From Pseudomonas psychrophila HA-4 (GTDB lineage: Bacteria; Pseudomonadota; Gammaproteobacteria; Pseudomonadales; Pseudomonadaceae): 64,000 nucleotides of DNA. Under the pieces are notes generated by a model. That model worked only from the letters and a program-made list of their open reading frames with translations, was not told the DNA's origin and searched no databases. The DNA lies in contig NZ_ALJC01000093.1 in the NCBI RefSeq assembly GCF_000282975.1, positions 108,091-172,090 of the forward strand. The letters are read 5' to 3'. This document shows, one piece after another, positions 51,420 to 62,200 of this stretch (the first letter of the stretch is position 1; each line of letters begins with the position of its first letter). The translations under genes and the position numbers were made by a program.

Positions 51420-52691
51420 TCAAGCTCCTGATGGGTATTGGGTTGCGGAGTACTCCGACTCGGCAACGTGTTGTCCGCCTCGGGCGAGGCGTTTGGCCTG
51501 GTACATCGCCGCGTCCGCTGCACACAACAGCAAATCAGGAGTTGCACCATGTTCGGGGTAAACGGCGATGCCAATACTGAGCGAGGACACGACAGAGGTT
51601 TGCCCTGGCAGCTCAATCGGTTCATGCATGCTGGCGATGATCTTGTCGGCAATACGCTGAGCGTCTTCGACTTTATGCAACGGGGCGAGCATGATCGCAA
51701 ATTCATCACCGCCCAAACGCGCGACCACGTCGCTTTCACGCAACTGGGCGCGAATGCGAGTGGCCACTGCGACCAGCACCGCATCGCCCGCAGCATGGCC
51801 GTAGGTGTCATTGATGTTTTTAAAGCGGTCGCTATCGAGAAACAACACGGCGACTTTGTCGTTGCGCTGGCCCAAGGTCCGCAAAGTGCGCGCCAGTCGC
51901 GCGGCAAAGTAGGCACGGTTAGGCAGCTCGGTGAGCGAGTCGTGGTTAGCCTGATGCGCCAACGCTTGGTTTTCGGTTCGCAGGTGGTTTTGCCGTGACT
52001 CCAACTCATCCAGTAACGCATTGAAGTCGTTGCCCAAACTGTCCAGTTCGGCAATGTGTGCCGCCGGCACCCGGCGGTCGAAGGCACGTTCACTGCGCGC
52101 GGCGTGGGCCACTTCGGCCAACTGCTGCAAAGGCCCGACGATGCCTTTAAGCAAGCGCCGCGAAAGATAGAGCGCACTCCAGGCGCTAAGCGCTGTGCAC
52201 ACGATGATTCCAAACAGCCCACTGAGTAAGAAGCGCAGCATATCGGCGACATGCCCACGCACAATCACCCTGCCAACTTGTCGGCCCTGATGTTCAATCG
52301 GCACCGTTAACGGCTGTTTGAGCAAACTGTCGGCCAATAACATTTCGACGTTCGATAACAGGCCACTTTCCGGGCGCCGCCAGTGCGCTAGCAACCTACC
52401 ATTAACGGTGTAGACCTCGGCCTCGGCCACAGCTTCTGTGGACGCGATCAAATTCAGTGCTTCGGATGCAGCGGCCTTGTCATCGAACACCACCGCCGCT
52501 TCGACGGTGTAGTTGATCGCCCGGGTAATCAAATGCAGGTTGTGATCGGCGTACACCTTGAGCGCGAGCACACCCAGAAACGTCAAGGACGTGCTGGCCA
52601 GCACCACGGCGACAAACGCCACACTCAGGTGCCCACGGCGCAGCACCCAGCGCAACTTGCGGCGGTAGTACTGTGGGTTACTCGGGCTCAT
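51420..52691 (-). CDS. yfiN: Membrane diguanylate cyclase YfiN (TpbB)
   Basis: A 423-residue protein. Membrane helices lie at about 22-45 and 152-175, with a small periplasmic PAS-like domain between them that YfiR holds; HAMP follows, then a GGDEF domain with the motif GGDEF at 327-331. The inhibitory I-site RESD (318-321) stands five residues before it, so the enzyme should be subject to product inhibition. It makes c-di-GMP from GTP and drives biofilm and small-colony growth. Its ATG overlaps the yfiR stop. Confidence 0.95.
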   Translation of the reverse strand: MSPSNPQYYRRKLRWVLRRGHLSVAFVAVVLASTSLTFLGVLALKVYADHNLHLITRAINYTVEAAVVFDDKAAASEALNLIASTEAVAEAEVYTVNGRLLAHWRRPESGLLSNVEMLLADSLLKQPLTVPIEHQGRQVGRVIVRGHVADMLRFLLSGLFGIIVCTALSAWSALYLSRRLLKGIVGPLQQLAEVAHAARSERAFDRRVPAAHIAELDSLGNDFNALLDELESRQNHLRTENQALAHQANHDSLTELPNRAYFAARLARTLRTLGQRNDKVAVLFLDSDRFKNINDTYGHAAGDAVLVAVATRIRAQLRESDVVARLGGDEFAIMLAPLHKVEDAQRIADKIIASMHEPIELPGQTSVVSSLSIGIAVYPEHGATPDLLLCAADAAMYQAKRLARGGQHVAESEYSATQYPSGA

Positions 52692-53272
52692 GGCTGTACA
52701 GCCTTACGGCGTGACAGTTGCAATACGCTTGGATGAATGCGAACTCCGCTGCGGGCAACAGAGTCGAGATTGACCTCAAACACTACTTGGTCATCTTTAA
52801 AGTGCAGGCAAAAAAAACTGCCAACAGTGCATTGATGGCCATCCTCGCTGATGCTTAGCACGGCTTGGCCAGCCAATGAGTCAAACAAGTCACTGCGCTC
52901 TTGCGCGATTAACTTGCCCAGATAGACTGCATTGCAGACGCTGGCAATGCTCGGATTATTTGCCAGCAAACGAGAGACATGCACCGATCGTCCACTGGAC
53001 TGAGTCGTGCCCTTGAACAGGTCATCGGTATATTCGGTAGGGCCGATGACGCACAATTGCAACTGCGCAGGCTCAGTGGGCCAACGCGCATAGCTGAGGA
53101 TGCCAAGGACAACCTGGGTCACAGCCTTGGCGCGCTGATCAACCAGGTTAATGGGTGCTTCAGATTGGGCCAGGCAAGGAGTGCTCAGCAGTAACAGGCA
53201 AAGGGACAAGGACAAGGATAGCCGTCGCAGCCACCCAAAGCCCTGCCCCGCCGAGGAGACAGCCACATCCAT
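52688..53272 (-). CDS. yfiR: Periplasmic regulator YfiR
   Basis: A 194-residue precursor with a signal peptide (about 35 residues, ending CLA). Four cysteines in the mature protein (LQLCVIG, ASVCNAVY and GHQCTVGSFFC) match the two disulfides that steady YfiR and make it redox-sensitive. YfiR binds and restrains YfiN; YfiB relieves it. The gene leads the operon, ending in a four-base overlap with yfiN. An inverted repeat GGATTTATAATCC lies upstream near 53300. Confidence 0.93.
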   Translation of the reverse strand: MDVAVSSAGQGFGWLRRLSLSLSLCLLLLSTPCLAQSEAPINLVDQRAKAVTQVVLGILSYARWPTEPAQLQLCVIGPTEYTDDLFKGTTQSSGRSVHVSRLLANNPSIASVCNAVYLGKLIAQERSDLFDSLAGQAVLSISEDGHQCTVGSFFCLHFKDDQVVFEVNLDSVARSGVRIHPSVLQLSRRKAVQP

Positions 53273-53466
53273 GCAGGAAATCTCGGTAATCGTTGTAGGA
53301 TTTATAATCCGAACGATACCACAGCACGCATAAATACTGTGACCCCCATCACATATTTAAAGTATTTTAGTTGCAGCGTGGCGGCCATCGTGAACTGCGA
53401 TAGCTACTACGTCAGCGTGCAGCGCCCCACACAATCTCCCACAGATAAGTTAAGAGTTGCTGCGTC

Positions 53467-55551
53467 TTACCTCAGTCCGAGCATTAAGCCGCTCAGGCGT
53501 TTTACCTTGCGCTGCACAGCCTCTTCAAACACGCCCGCTCGCGGCTCGACCAGGCTGAACCAGTGTTTGGCCCGGGTGATGCCGGTGTAGATCAGTTCTT
53601 TGGTCAATACCGGGTTAAGCGCTTCGGGCAGCACCAGTGCGGTGTGGGAAAACTCTGAGCCCTGGGATTTGTGCACAGTCATGGCGTAAACCGTTTCGAC
53701 ATCATTGAGGCGACTTGGCAGCACAAAGCGAATACCGCCCTGCCCGTCGTTACGGGCAAAGGCAACGCGCAACACGTGGCGCTGGGTCAGTCCATCACGC
53801 TCCGCAAGCCTAAGGGCGATGCCAATGTCCCCGTTCATCAGGCCCAGGCCGTAGTCGTTGCGGGTCATCAAGACCGGCCGCCCTTCGTACCAGTGCTGGT
53901 CACTGTCGATCAGTTTGCGGGCGAACAAAGACCGGGTGATACGCTCATTCAACCCTTCCACACCCCACGGCCCTTTACGTACGGCGCAGAGAACCTGAAA
54001 CGTTTCGAAAGCCTCCAGCACCTTGCCCGCCCAAGCGGCCCAACAAGGGTCTTCAAGCCCTGCGTCGGCGACCGGGCGCTGATCGCGCAAGACCTCAAGA
54101 TAATGCCGATAGCCTTTGGCATCGGCTCCTCGCCCCTCCAGTGCCAAGCGCTCGAAGGCGCGGTCTTGCTCACCCTTGAGTGGCAACGTAAAGAGGTCGT
54201 TGTGAGTGCTAGCAGCCAACAACGCGCGGGCTTCGTGCGACTGTTGCTGATTGACCAGCCGCGACAGTTGGCCGATGCCACTGCCCTCACCAAAACGCCG
54301 CGAGTGGCGCAGCATCACCACTTGCTGGGCCAGCGGATGAGTGCCATCCAGGTCTTGTTGTAAGCCGCTGGCGGCGAGATTTTCGCCGCTGACGCACTCC
54401 AACCATTCGCGTGTGTGCGGGGTGTACCAGCCGGCCTCGGCATCGCGGCACAAATCGCCCAGCACGGCGCCCGCCTCTACCGAGGCTAACTGGTCCTTAT
54501 CACCCAGCAATACCAGCCGCGCATGGTCAGGCAGCGCGTCGAGCAAGTTAGCCATCATTTCGAGGTCGATCATCGATGCCTCGTCGACCACCAATACGTC
54601 AAGCGGCAGAGGATTGCCCGCGTGATGCCGAAAGTGGCGTGTGCCTGGACGGCTGCCTAGCAATCGGTGAACAGTGGTTACGTCACTGGGGATTTTTTGC
54701 CGAACCTTGTCATCCACTTCCAGCGATTTGACTTGCAGGCTGATGGATTCAGTCAAGCGTGCGGCGGCCTTGCCCGTGGGCGCCGCCAGACGGATGCGTA
54801 GAGGCGCGCCCGCTTCAACGGCCGGAGCCTGGAGCAACGCGAGCAGACGCACCACGGTGGTGGTTTTACCGGTCCCTGGGCCGCCGGTAACAATGCTGAA
54901 AGCGCCACGCGTAGCCAACGCGCAGGCCAATTTTTGCCAGTCAATCAGCGCATCGGCTTTAGGGCTGCCAAATAATCCGTTCAGGCGCGCAGATAAATCA
55001 TCAGGTATTACCTCGGGGGCTGACAGACGTTGACGCAACGCACTGTCGATTCGGCGCTCATAGGCCCAATAGCGGCGCAGATACAAACGGCGCTCGCTTA
55101 ACACCAAAGGTCTGCTCGCAGAGTCTGGCGACGACTGCCCCGCGTGCTCCACCAATGGGCTGGCGTGCAGGGCTGTACACCATGCGTCGCCATCCAGCGC
55201 TTCAAGCAGTTGCGAAGGCAGCAACATGGCGCCAGTTTGCACATCGCCTTCAGGTGGCAAGGACAGCGCGAAATCGGGTTCTTTAAGAGTTTCAAACAGG
55301 TCCAAACACACATGGCCATGACCTAGTTGATGGCTGGTCAGTGCTGCCGCCAGCAACACCAAAGGGTCGCCCTGCGGGTCGCGCTCATGCAAAAAGGCCA
55401 CAAAGGCTTTATCCAAGGCGCGTAGCCAGCCCCGCTCGACCCAACGTTCGAGTAGCACAAGCAAGTCGTGTGCACGGCTCAAGGGCTGGAGTTGGGCAAG
55501 GCTTTCGGCCGTCAATGGCGTAGGCAACAGTTCGGCAAACGAACGACTCAT
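53467..55551 (-). CDS. recD: Exodeoxyribonuclease V subunit alpha (RecD)
   Basis: A 694-residue helicase of superfamily 1. Walker A is GGPGTGKTTTVVRL at about residue 215; Walker B VVDEASMIDLEMM; the C-terminal motifs VYAMTVHKSQGSEF and ELIYTGITRAK complete it. It is the fast 5'-3' motor of RecBCD. The ATG overlaps the recB stop by four bases (ATGA). The 195-base space after its own stop towards yfiR holds no gene. Confidence 0.95.
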   Translation of the reverse strand: MSRSFAELLPTPLTAESLAQLQPLSRAHDLLVLLERWVERGWLRALDKAFVAFLHERDPQGDPLVLLAAALTSHQLGHGHVCLDLFETLKEPDFALSLPPEGDVQTGAMLLPSQLLEALDGDAWCTALHASPLVEHAGQSSPDSASRPLVLSERRLYLRRYWAYERRIDSALRQRLSAPEVIPDDLSARLNGLFGSPKADALIDWQKLACALATRGAFSIVTGGPGTGKTTTVVRLLALLQAPAVEAGAPLRIRLAAPTGKAAARLTESISLQVKSLEVDDKVRQKIPSDVTTVHRLLGSRPGTRHFRHHAGNPLPLDVLVVDEASMIDLEMMANLLDALPDHARLVLLGDKDQLASVEAGAVLGDLCRDAEAGWYTPHTREWLECVSGENLAASGLQQDLDGTHPLAQQVVMLRHSRRFGEGSGIGQLSRLVNQQQSHEARALLAASTHNDLFTLPLKGEQDRAFERLALEGRGADAKGYRHYLEVLRDQRPVADAGLEDPCWAAWAGKVLEAFETFQVLCAVRKGPWGVEGLNERITRSLFARKLIDSDQHWYEGRPVLMTRNDYGLGLMNGDIGIALRLAERDGLTQRHVLRVAFARNDGQGGIRFVLPSRLNDVETVYAMTVHKSQGSEFSHTALVLPEALNPVLTKELIYTGITRAKHWFSLVEPRAGVFEEAVQRKVKRLSGLMLGLR

Positions 55552-58500
55552 AACAACACTCCCTGTTCCCACGCCGGTTCAGCCTGCTTGGGCTGAGGTT
55601 TACCCTGGAACATCAGGTCCAGGCTTTCGATTAATAGTCGGGGTGGTCGAGTGAAGAACACGCCTTGGCCTTGAGAGCGAGTACCGCGCAAGAACAGGTA
55701 CAACGCGCCACCCATGTGTTGGTCGTAGTCGTAATCAACTAGGCGGGCTTTGAGTTGACGGTGCAAGGCCAGCAGGTACAGCACGTATTGCAGGTCGTAG
55801 CGGTTATCCAGAATTGAGGTGTTCATCGCCTCTTCGGTGTAGGCCGAATCGTCGGCACCGAGCCAGTTGGATTTGTAGTCCGCTACGTAATACCGCCCTT
55901 CGTGTTCGAACGTGAGGTCGATAAAGCCTTTGAACATGCCATTAAGCAGGCTCGGCTCGGCGGCGGCACGCGATGCACCGCCATGGGTGTGCTGGCGCAC
56001 GAGTTGATCTAGCTGCAAGACATCGACCCGGTGGCTGGCGAACCAGAATTCCATTTCAATTTGGTACTGACTCAGTTCGCTCAAGACTACAGCAGGCTGG
56101 CCGTTATTCAGACGCAACGGCTCATCTTGTAGGTGCTGTAACCAGTCGCTCAGCGTGTCGATCCAACCTTGCCAGCCGCGTCGATTACAGCGGCGCGCCA
56201 CAGCGTCTTTGATCGCCTCAGGATCGGCCTTGAAACCTTCGCTTCCGGCCCACTCAAGCAAACCATGCAGGAAAGTCCCGGGATTTGGCCCTCGCGGGAA
56301 ACGGTGTATATCGCCACCACTGATTAACACTTCACGCGGCGCATCTGGATCAAGTCGCTCATCGTCCGATAGCTTTTGCGCCAAGGCACTTTCAGGCGCT
56401 TCGGCAGGGCTGAGGCTGTCACCAATACGTAATGCGCTGTAGGACGCAATCCACCAGTTTTCCGCAGCACGCCGTGTCGGGATCAGCGGTTTGAGCAAAG
56501 TGGCCTGATTGAGCGGAGGATAAAAACGCGCGTCACTGGCTGGGGGTACGGGGGCGAATTGAATCGCTGCGCAGTCATGTTTCAAATCAGCCAGCCAGCG
56601 TTCAAGCGCAACGGACTCAGCCAGCAGCGCACCACCGCCCAGCAGATAGCCCAACGCAGAAAGATGCAGAGTCGAACGATTGTTGTTGCCGCGTTTGAGG
56701 TCGGCGACGCCAAGCCAGCAGGCGTGCTGGGCGCGTGTGAGGGCCACATAGAGCAATCGCAAATCTTCGGCCAGACGCTCGTCATCGGCTTGGGCGATCA
56801 ATTCTGGCGTGGGTTTCAGGCTGACGTGGGCATTGCCCGCTGCATCGTGGTAATGCAGCGGCAAACGACTGCCATCCACGGGTTTGGTCGAACAGATAAA
56901 CGGCAGGAAGACCAATGGGTACTCCAGGCCTTTGGATTTATGGATGGTCACGACCTTGACCAGTTGCTCATCACTTTCCAGACGTAAAATTTGTTCTTCG
57001 CCCGCCTGACCTGACACTGCCAAGTGTTCGGCCAAGTGCCGGATCAGCGCTTGCTCGCCATCCAGTTCCGCAGCCGCCTGTTGTAGCAGCTCAGACAGGT
57101 GCAATACGTTAGTCAGTACGCGCTCTCCGTCGGGACGGGCGATCAAGGCCTGGGGTAATTCGAAGTCGTGCAGCAGGCGGCGCAACATGGCAAGTACGCC
57201 CTGTTTGCGCCAGGTTTCACGGTAGCCACGGAACTGCATGACGCGCCGTTCCCAGGCCAATTCGTCCCGATTCAGGCGCTCGAGCTCAACCAACGGCAAG
57301 TCTAGGGTGATGCAAGCCAGTGCCGCTCGCAGCGGACGCTCGACGTCCGGCTCGGCACAGGCCTTGAGCCAGGCCAGCACGTCGTGAGCTTCCTGCGCGG
57401 CATAGACCGAATCCTTATCCGACAGATAAACGCTACGCACACCCCGAGTCGACAATTCACGCCGCACGGCCTGAGCTTCCTTACCGTCACGCACCAGAAT
57501 CGCAATATCGGCGGGCAATATGCCTTTAAAGGGTTGGCCATCTTTGGCAAAACCGCATCGACCTTGTTGACCGCCATTGAGTAACTCGACGATCTGGCTA
57601 GCGCACACGGCCGCCAGTTGCTGGCGATACACCGCGCCTGAGACGGGCTGTTCGGAAGGTAACTGCCACAGATTGAGGGCTGTTACAGCCTGGCCATCAA
57701 TGTGTAGGACTTCTTTGCGCCCTTGGGATTTAACCGAAAGAAAGGGCACAGGGTTTTCAGAACCTTCGCGGAATAAAAACGCGCCTCGCCCGGCGTCTCG
57801 CTGCTCGGCCCGCTCAAACACATGGTTGACCGCGTCCACCATGGCATGACTGGAGCGAAAGTTGGTATCCAATGTGTGCAGTCGACCGCTGGTAGCGTGG
57901 CGGGCGCGCAAGTAGGTGTAGATGTCAGCACCACGAAAGGCGTAGATCGCCTGCTTCGGGTCGCCTATCAGGAATAGGCCGGTGTCTGGCGTGTTGTCTT
58001 CGATACGATAGATGGTCTCGAAGATGCGGTACTGCACCGGGTCGGTGTCTTGGAACTCATCAATCAGCGCGACGGGAAATTGCTCTCGTATAAGGGACGC
58101 CAGACGCTCGCCGCCCTCAGCCTGCAGCGCCGCATCAAGCCTGAGCAGCATGTCGTCGAAGCCCATCTCGGCACGCCGGCGTTTTTCTGCTTCAAAACGA
58201 GCACTGACCCAACGCGCTGCGTGCTCTAGAACAGCGGCATCGGGGCTGGGTAATGCGTCCAGCGCAGTTTTTAGCCCGCGCATGGCGTCCAGCGCCGGGT
58301 GTTGCGGCGCTTCGCCTTTCCACGCTTCGGCCATGCCGTCAGGCGTCAGGCGGGTGAAGCCAGTACCCAGATCTAGTTGCTCCTGGGACTCGTCAGCAGC
58401 CCAAGCGCTGATTTTTTCAAACCAAGGCTCAAAGTAACGCGCCTGCATTTTGCGCCCATCGACGGCTTTAGCGGCTACGCCTTGCAAGCAGATATCGCGC

Positions 58501-59237
58501 AACTCTTGAGCCCATTTCAGCCATGGCGTTTTGAGTTCGGACAGTGCCAGACGACGCTCTTGCAAGCAGGCTTCAATTATTTGTGCCGGGCTTTGCTCGG
58601 CATTAGTTGCCGGGCTAGAGCTGCCGAATAAAGCGCGAACGCGTGGTAGCAGGGCGGATGGACCGCTCCAGTTGGCGCGCACCCAGTTCAGTGCGTCACC
58701 GTGCATGGGGTAGCAAAACAAACGCCAGTAATCGCGTAGCACTTCACCGAGTAAATCACTGTGGTCGGTTTCGAGGGTTTGGGTGAACAGGCTGCCGCTG
58801 TCGAAGGCGTGTTCGCGCAGCATCCGTTGACACCAACTGTGGATGGTCGATACCGCTGCTTCGTCCATCCATTGTGCAGCGATGTCGAGGCGACCCGCGC
58901 AGGCGGCCCACTGTCCAGCGGCGAACTGATCACGCAGTTGTTCAACCAGAGCATCCGGGGCTTGGATTTCGTCACGGAAGAAGCGCGCTGCTTCGGCGAG
59001 TCGGGTGCGAATGCGGTCTCGCAGCTCTTTGGTCGCCGCGTCGGTGAACGTTACGACCAATATTTGCGGTGGTAATAGCTCACGGCCAAACCCCGACTCT
59101 TCACCGCCATGACCCAAGATCAAACGCAGATAGAGCGCCGAGATGGTGAAGGTTTTGCCTGTGCCGGCACTCGCTTCGATCAGTTGGCTGCCGCGTAGGG
59201 GAAAAGCCAAAGCCAAGGGCATTTTTTGCTCGCTCAT
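55548..59237 (-). CDS. recB: Exodeoxyribonuclease V subunit beta (RecB)
   Basis: A 1229-residue helicase-nuclease. Walker A is IEASAGTGKTFTI at about residues 20-32, helicase motif II LIDEFQDTDP, and later LLYVALTRAQHACW; the C-terminal nuclease has the motif GRYYVADYKSNWLG, with the Asp and Lys of the catalytic core. It starts with ATG 59237, one base inside the recC stop (TAATG), and overlaps recD at its end. RecBCD repairs double-strand breaks and degrades linear foreign DNA such as phage. Confidence 0.96.
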   Translation of the reverse strand: MSEQKMPLALAFPLRGSQLIEASAGTGKTFTISALYLRLILGHGGEESGFGRELLPPQILVVTFTDAATKELRDRIRTRLAEAARFFRDEIQAPDALVEQLRDQFAAGQWAACAGRLDIAAQWMDEAAVSTIHSWCQRMLREHAFDSGSLFTQTLETDHSDLLGEVLRDYWRLFCYPMHGDALNWVRANWSGPSALLPRVRALFGSSSPATNAEQSPAQIIEACLQERRLALSELKTPWLKWAQELRDICLQGVAAKAVDGRKMQARYFEPWFEKISAWAADESQEQLDLGTGFTRLTPDGMAEAWKGEAPQHPALDAMRGLKTALDALPSPDAAVLEHAARWVSARFEAEKRRRAEMGFDDMLLRLDAALQAEGGERLASLIREQFPVALIDEFQDTDPVQYRIFETIYRIEDNTPDTGLFLIGDPKQAIYAFRGADIYTYLRARHATSGRLHTLDTNFRSSHAMVDAVNHVFERAEQRDAGRGAFLFREGSENPVPFLSVKSQGRKEVLHIDGQAVTALNLWQLPSEQPVSGAVYRQQLAAVCASQIVELLNGGQQGRCGFAKDGQPFKGILPADIAILVRDGKEAQAVRRELSTRGVRSVYLSDKDSVYAAQEAHDVLAWLKACAEPDVERPLRAALACITLDLPLVELERLNRDELAWERRVMQFRGYRETWRKQGVLAMLRRLLHDFELPQALIARPDGERVLTNVLHLSELLQQAAAELDGEQALIRHLAEHLAVSGQAGEEQILRLESDEQLVKVVTIHKSKGLEYPLVFLPFICSTKPVDGSRLPLHYHDAAGNAHVSLKPTPELIAQADDERLAEDLRLLYVALTRAQHACWLGVADLKRGNNNRSTLHLSALGYLLGGGALLAESVALERWLADLKHDCAAIQFAPVPPASDARFYPPLNQATLLKPLIPTRRAAENWWIASYSALRIGDSLSPAEAPESALAQKLSDDERLDPDAPREVLISGGDIHRFPRGPNPGTFLHGLLEWAGSEGFKADPEAIKDAVARRCNRRGWQGWIDTLSDWLQHLQDEPLRLNNGQPAVVLSELSQYQIEMEFWFASHRVDVLQLDQLVRQHTHGGASRAAAEPSLLNGMFKGFIDLTFEHEGRYYVADYKSNWLGADDSAYTEEAMNTSILDNRYDLQYVLYLLALHRQLKARLVDYDYDQHMGGALYLFLRGTRSQGQGVFFTRPPRLLIESLDLMFQGKPQPKQAEPAWEQGVLL

Positions 59238-62200
59238 TAGCGGGACTCCTCGCTGTTTAATGAGCGCCAAGGCGCGTCGAAGAGTGGGCGATAAAGGGCA
59301 TCGCACCAGTCTTCAAATGCTCCATCGGCCATCAACGCTGCGTAGTCAGGGAACTGCCGAGCCAAGGCTGCGCTTTCGCGACGCTCGCCTTCGCTGGTTT
59401 GGCCATCACCTTCGTAAGCTTTTTGTGCTGCGGCATCGGCCTTGACCGGATCAGTCTGGGCCAACCAAGCAAAGCCGGTTTTGATGGCGATGGGCAGCGG
59501 ATGGTTCATGCCGACTTTCCAGGCCATCAATAAGTTGCCCAGAATGTCGCTGGCGAGTTGAGGCGTTAAAGGGGCTAACAGCAGAGTCTCATCACTGGCG
59601 ACCAAGGCAGTGGACATGTCTAGGCCACTGGCACAGGCCACCAGATGATTGACCCATGGCCTGGTCAGGCGATGCCATTTACGTGCCTTTATCGCCCCAA
59701 TGCTGTTGGGAATCGTCGTGATGGACAGTAGGCCTTTGTCACTGCGTTGATGCAGGTTGCTGAGCCATCCTTCCAACGTAAGCCCATGGCCTTCAATGCT
59801 GACTGGCAGTGCGCTGTTGAGCGGCGTCGGCCACAGAGCCAAGAGTTGTTGATAACGTTGCAGGATGTCGGGAAGAGGCTCAATCAACTCGTGTTGCAAG
59901 CACTCACCAAAGCCTGCCATCGGCAATAGTCCGCTGCCTTGTAGGCGTTGGGCGCGGGTCTGTAGAGCGTGTTCCAGTTGGTCCGGTTGCGCCAGTGCGG
60001 CTTCGAGCAAGCTGTCGCTGAGGGTGTAGCGCTGCAACGCGTCGAGCACGAAGGGTTCTTCATCCTCTAGCGGCACTTCGGCAGCTTCAAAGAATACTTT
60101 CAGACGCTGACTAAAGAAGTGGCGCACTGGGTTGCGCAAAAAGTCCTGCAACTGAGTGAGACTTAAAGGTTCTTCTTGTTCATGCGTTGCAAGGGTTTCG
60201 GGCTGTGCAGGGGCTATTTGTGGCTCGTGTAATTGTTGCCACTCACGGGCATAACTGAACAGATTGGGATCGCCTTCGTGAAAATAGCGGGTGCTGAATG
60301 GTTGCAGCGGGTGCTCTTGAGTCATGGCCTTAAGCAAGTCCTCATCACCTTGGAGATGCCAGCCACTGGCAAGGTGATCGCGTAATTGGCCGATCAAGAC
60401 GCAGGCCGGGCGCTCGCTGTTGTCGCGAATACTGCGTCCGACCCAACTGATATAGAGTTGGTCGCGTGCAGACAGTAGCGCTTCGAGCAGTAAGTAACGG
60501 TCATCTTCGCGGCGGGAACGATCGCCTGGACGATAGTCGCTGCCCATCAAGTCGAAGTCCAGCGGGGGTTGCGCACGCGGGTAGTCGCCGTCGTTCATGC
60601 CAAGCAGGCAGACGAGTTTGAATGGGATGGCACGCATCGGCATCAGTGTGCAAAAGTTGACGGCCCCGGCCAGGAAGCGTTGCGACAACTTGCCTTGGTC
60701 AAGGCCAGTCAACCAGGCTTCACGTACTACGGTTAGCGGTAATTGATCTTGCAGACCAACCAGCTCACAGGTTTCGAGCCAGGTCTCGCGCAGTTCTTCG
60801 AGTTGGGCCAGCAGGTAGTCGTCATGCTCAGTCTCTGCCTGGAAGAACAATTGCAGCAAAGCTTGCAAGCGCTCGCCCCATTGTTGCGGCAAGGCGGGCT
60901 GCGAAAATTCTTGGTGGGCAATTTCCAACGCATCAAGCAGGGCCACGAGTGGGCCGATCAGGACAGCATCAAGGCCGCCAATTTCATCGTAAGGCTCAAT
61001 GCCATCGCAAGCCTCACCACTGCCAACGGCATAACCGAGCAGCATGCGACGCAAGCCGAAACGCCAACTGTTTTGCTCCAGTTCAGAGGGCAACCCCAGA
61101 CCAGCACGCTGTTCGGCATTCAGCCCCCAACGAATCCCCGCGCCTTCGATCCAACGATGCAGGGTTGGCAAGTCGCGCTCTTGCACATTAAAGCGGGCAC
61201 GTAATGCTGGAACGTCCAGTAAGTCGAGGATTTCGCTGACTGGGAAGCGGCTGTCGGGCAGTTTGAGCAGGTGTTCAATGGCAATCAGCAGCGGATCACG
61301 TCCGCGCTGACCTTGGTCGGCCAGCGTGTAGGGAATGAAGCGGCGATCGTCGCGCTCAATCTGGCCAAATACGGCACGGATGTGCGGCGCGTAGCTGTCG
61401 ATATCCGGCACCATCACGATTACATCGCGCGGTTGCAAGTGAGGGTTTTCGCTGAATCGAGCGAGTAACTGGTCGTGAAGGATCTCGACTTCGCGTTGTG
61501 CGCTATGGGCAATGTGGAAGCGGATTGAGTGATCTTTATCCAAATCAACGGCAGGCCACAGTTCGCGAGTTTCGTTCAGTGGGCGCAGCTCAAGAATGTC
61601 GTCCTGCAATTGATTGAGCAGGTTGAGCGGTTCCACTTCACTGAACAGATCGATGCGGCCATCACGAAAGGCGGCCCGATAGCTGTTGGGGTCGTCGTAG
61701 CTGTCAAGCAGGTTGATGTAGTCACGACCTTGTTTGCCCCACGCGGCGAGCAATGGATGAGCGTGTTGGTGCAGGATGTCGAGATCCAGTGCCGTAGGCA
61801 TTCCGGCTTTGCGGGATTGGCGTTTGTATTGATGGCGCAGCAGATCTTTGTCGGCAACGATATCAGACCAATGATGGCGACACGGGTTATGTACACAGAG
61901 CAGCACTTGGCTGAAGCGGGCCAGGCCAGCCAGTGCTTCGAGCGCTTGAGCGGGCAATGACGAAATACCGAACACAATTACCCGAGCAGGGAGACCGGGC
62001 GGTGTGTGTTCGAGGCTATTAATTTTTTCAATAAAACGCTGATGGACACCCGCACGGCTTTGCGACATGCCTTCCTCTCCAACGTCGAGCAGCAGCGCCC
62101 GCCATAATTCGGCTTGCCAACAGTTAGCCGAGCTCAAGGCCGGACTTTCACCTCGGGCATTGCGTAATTGATGGCGACCTGCAGCCCAGTCTTCCAACCA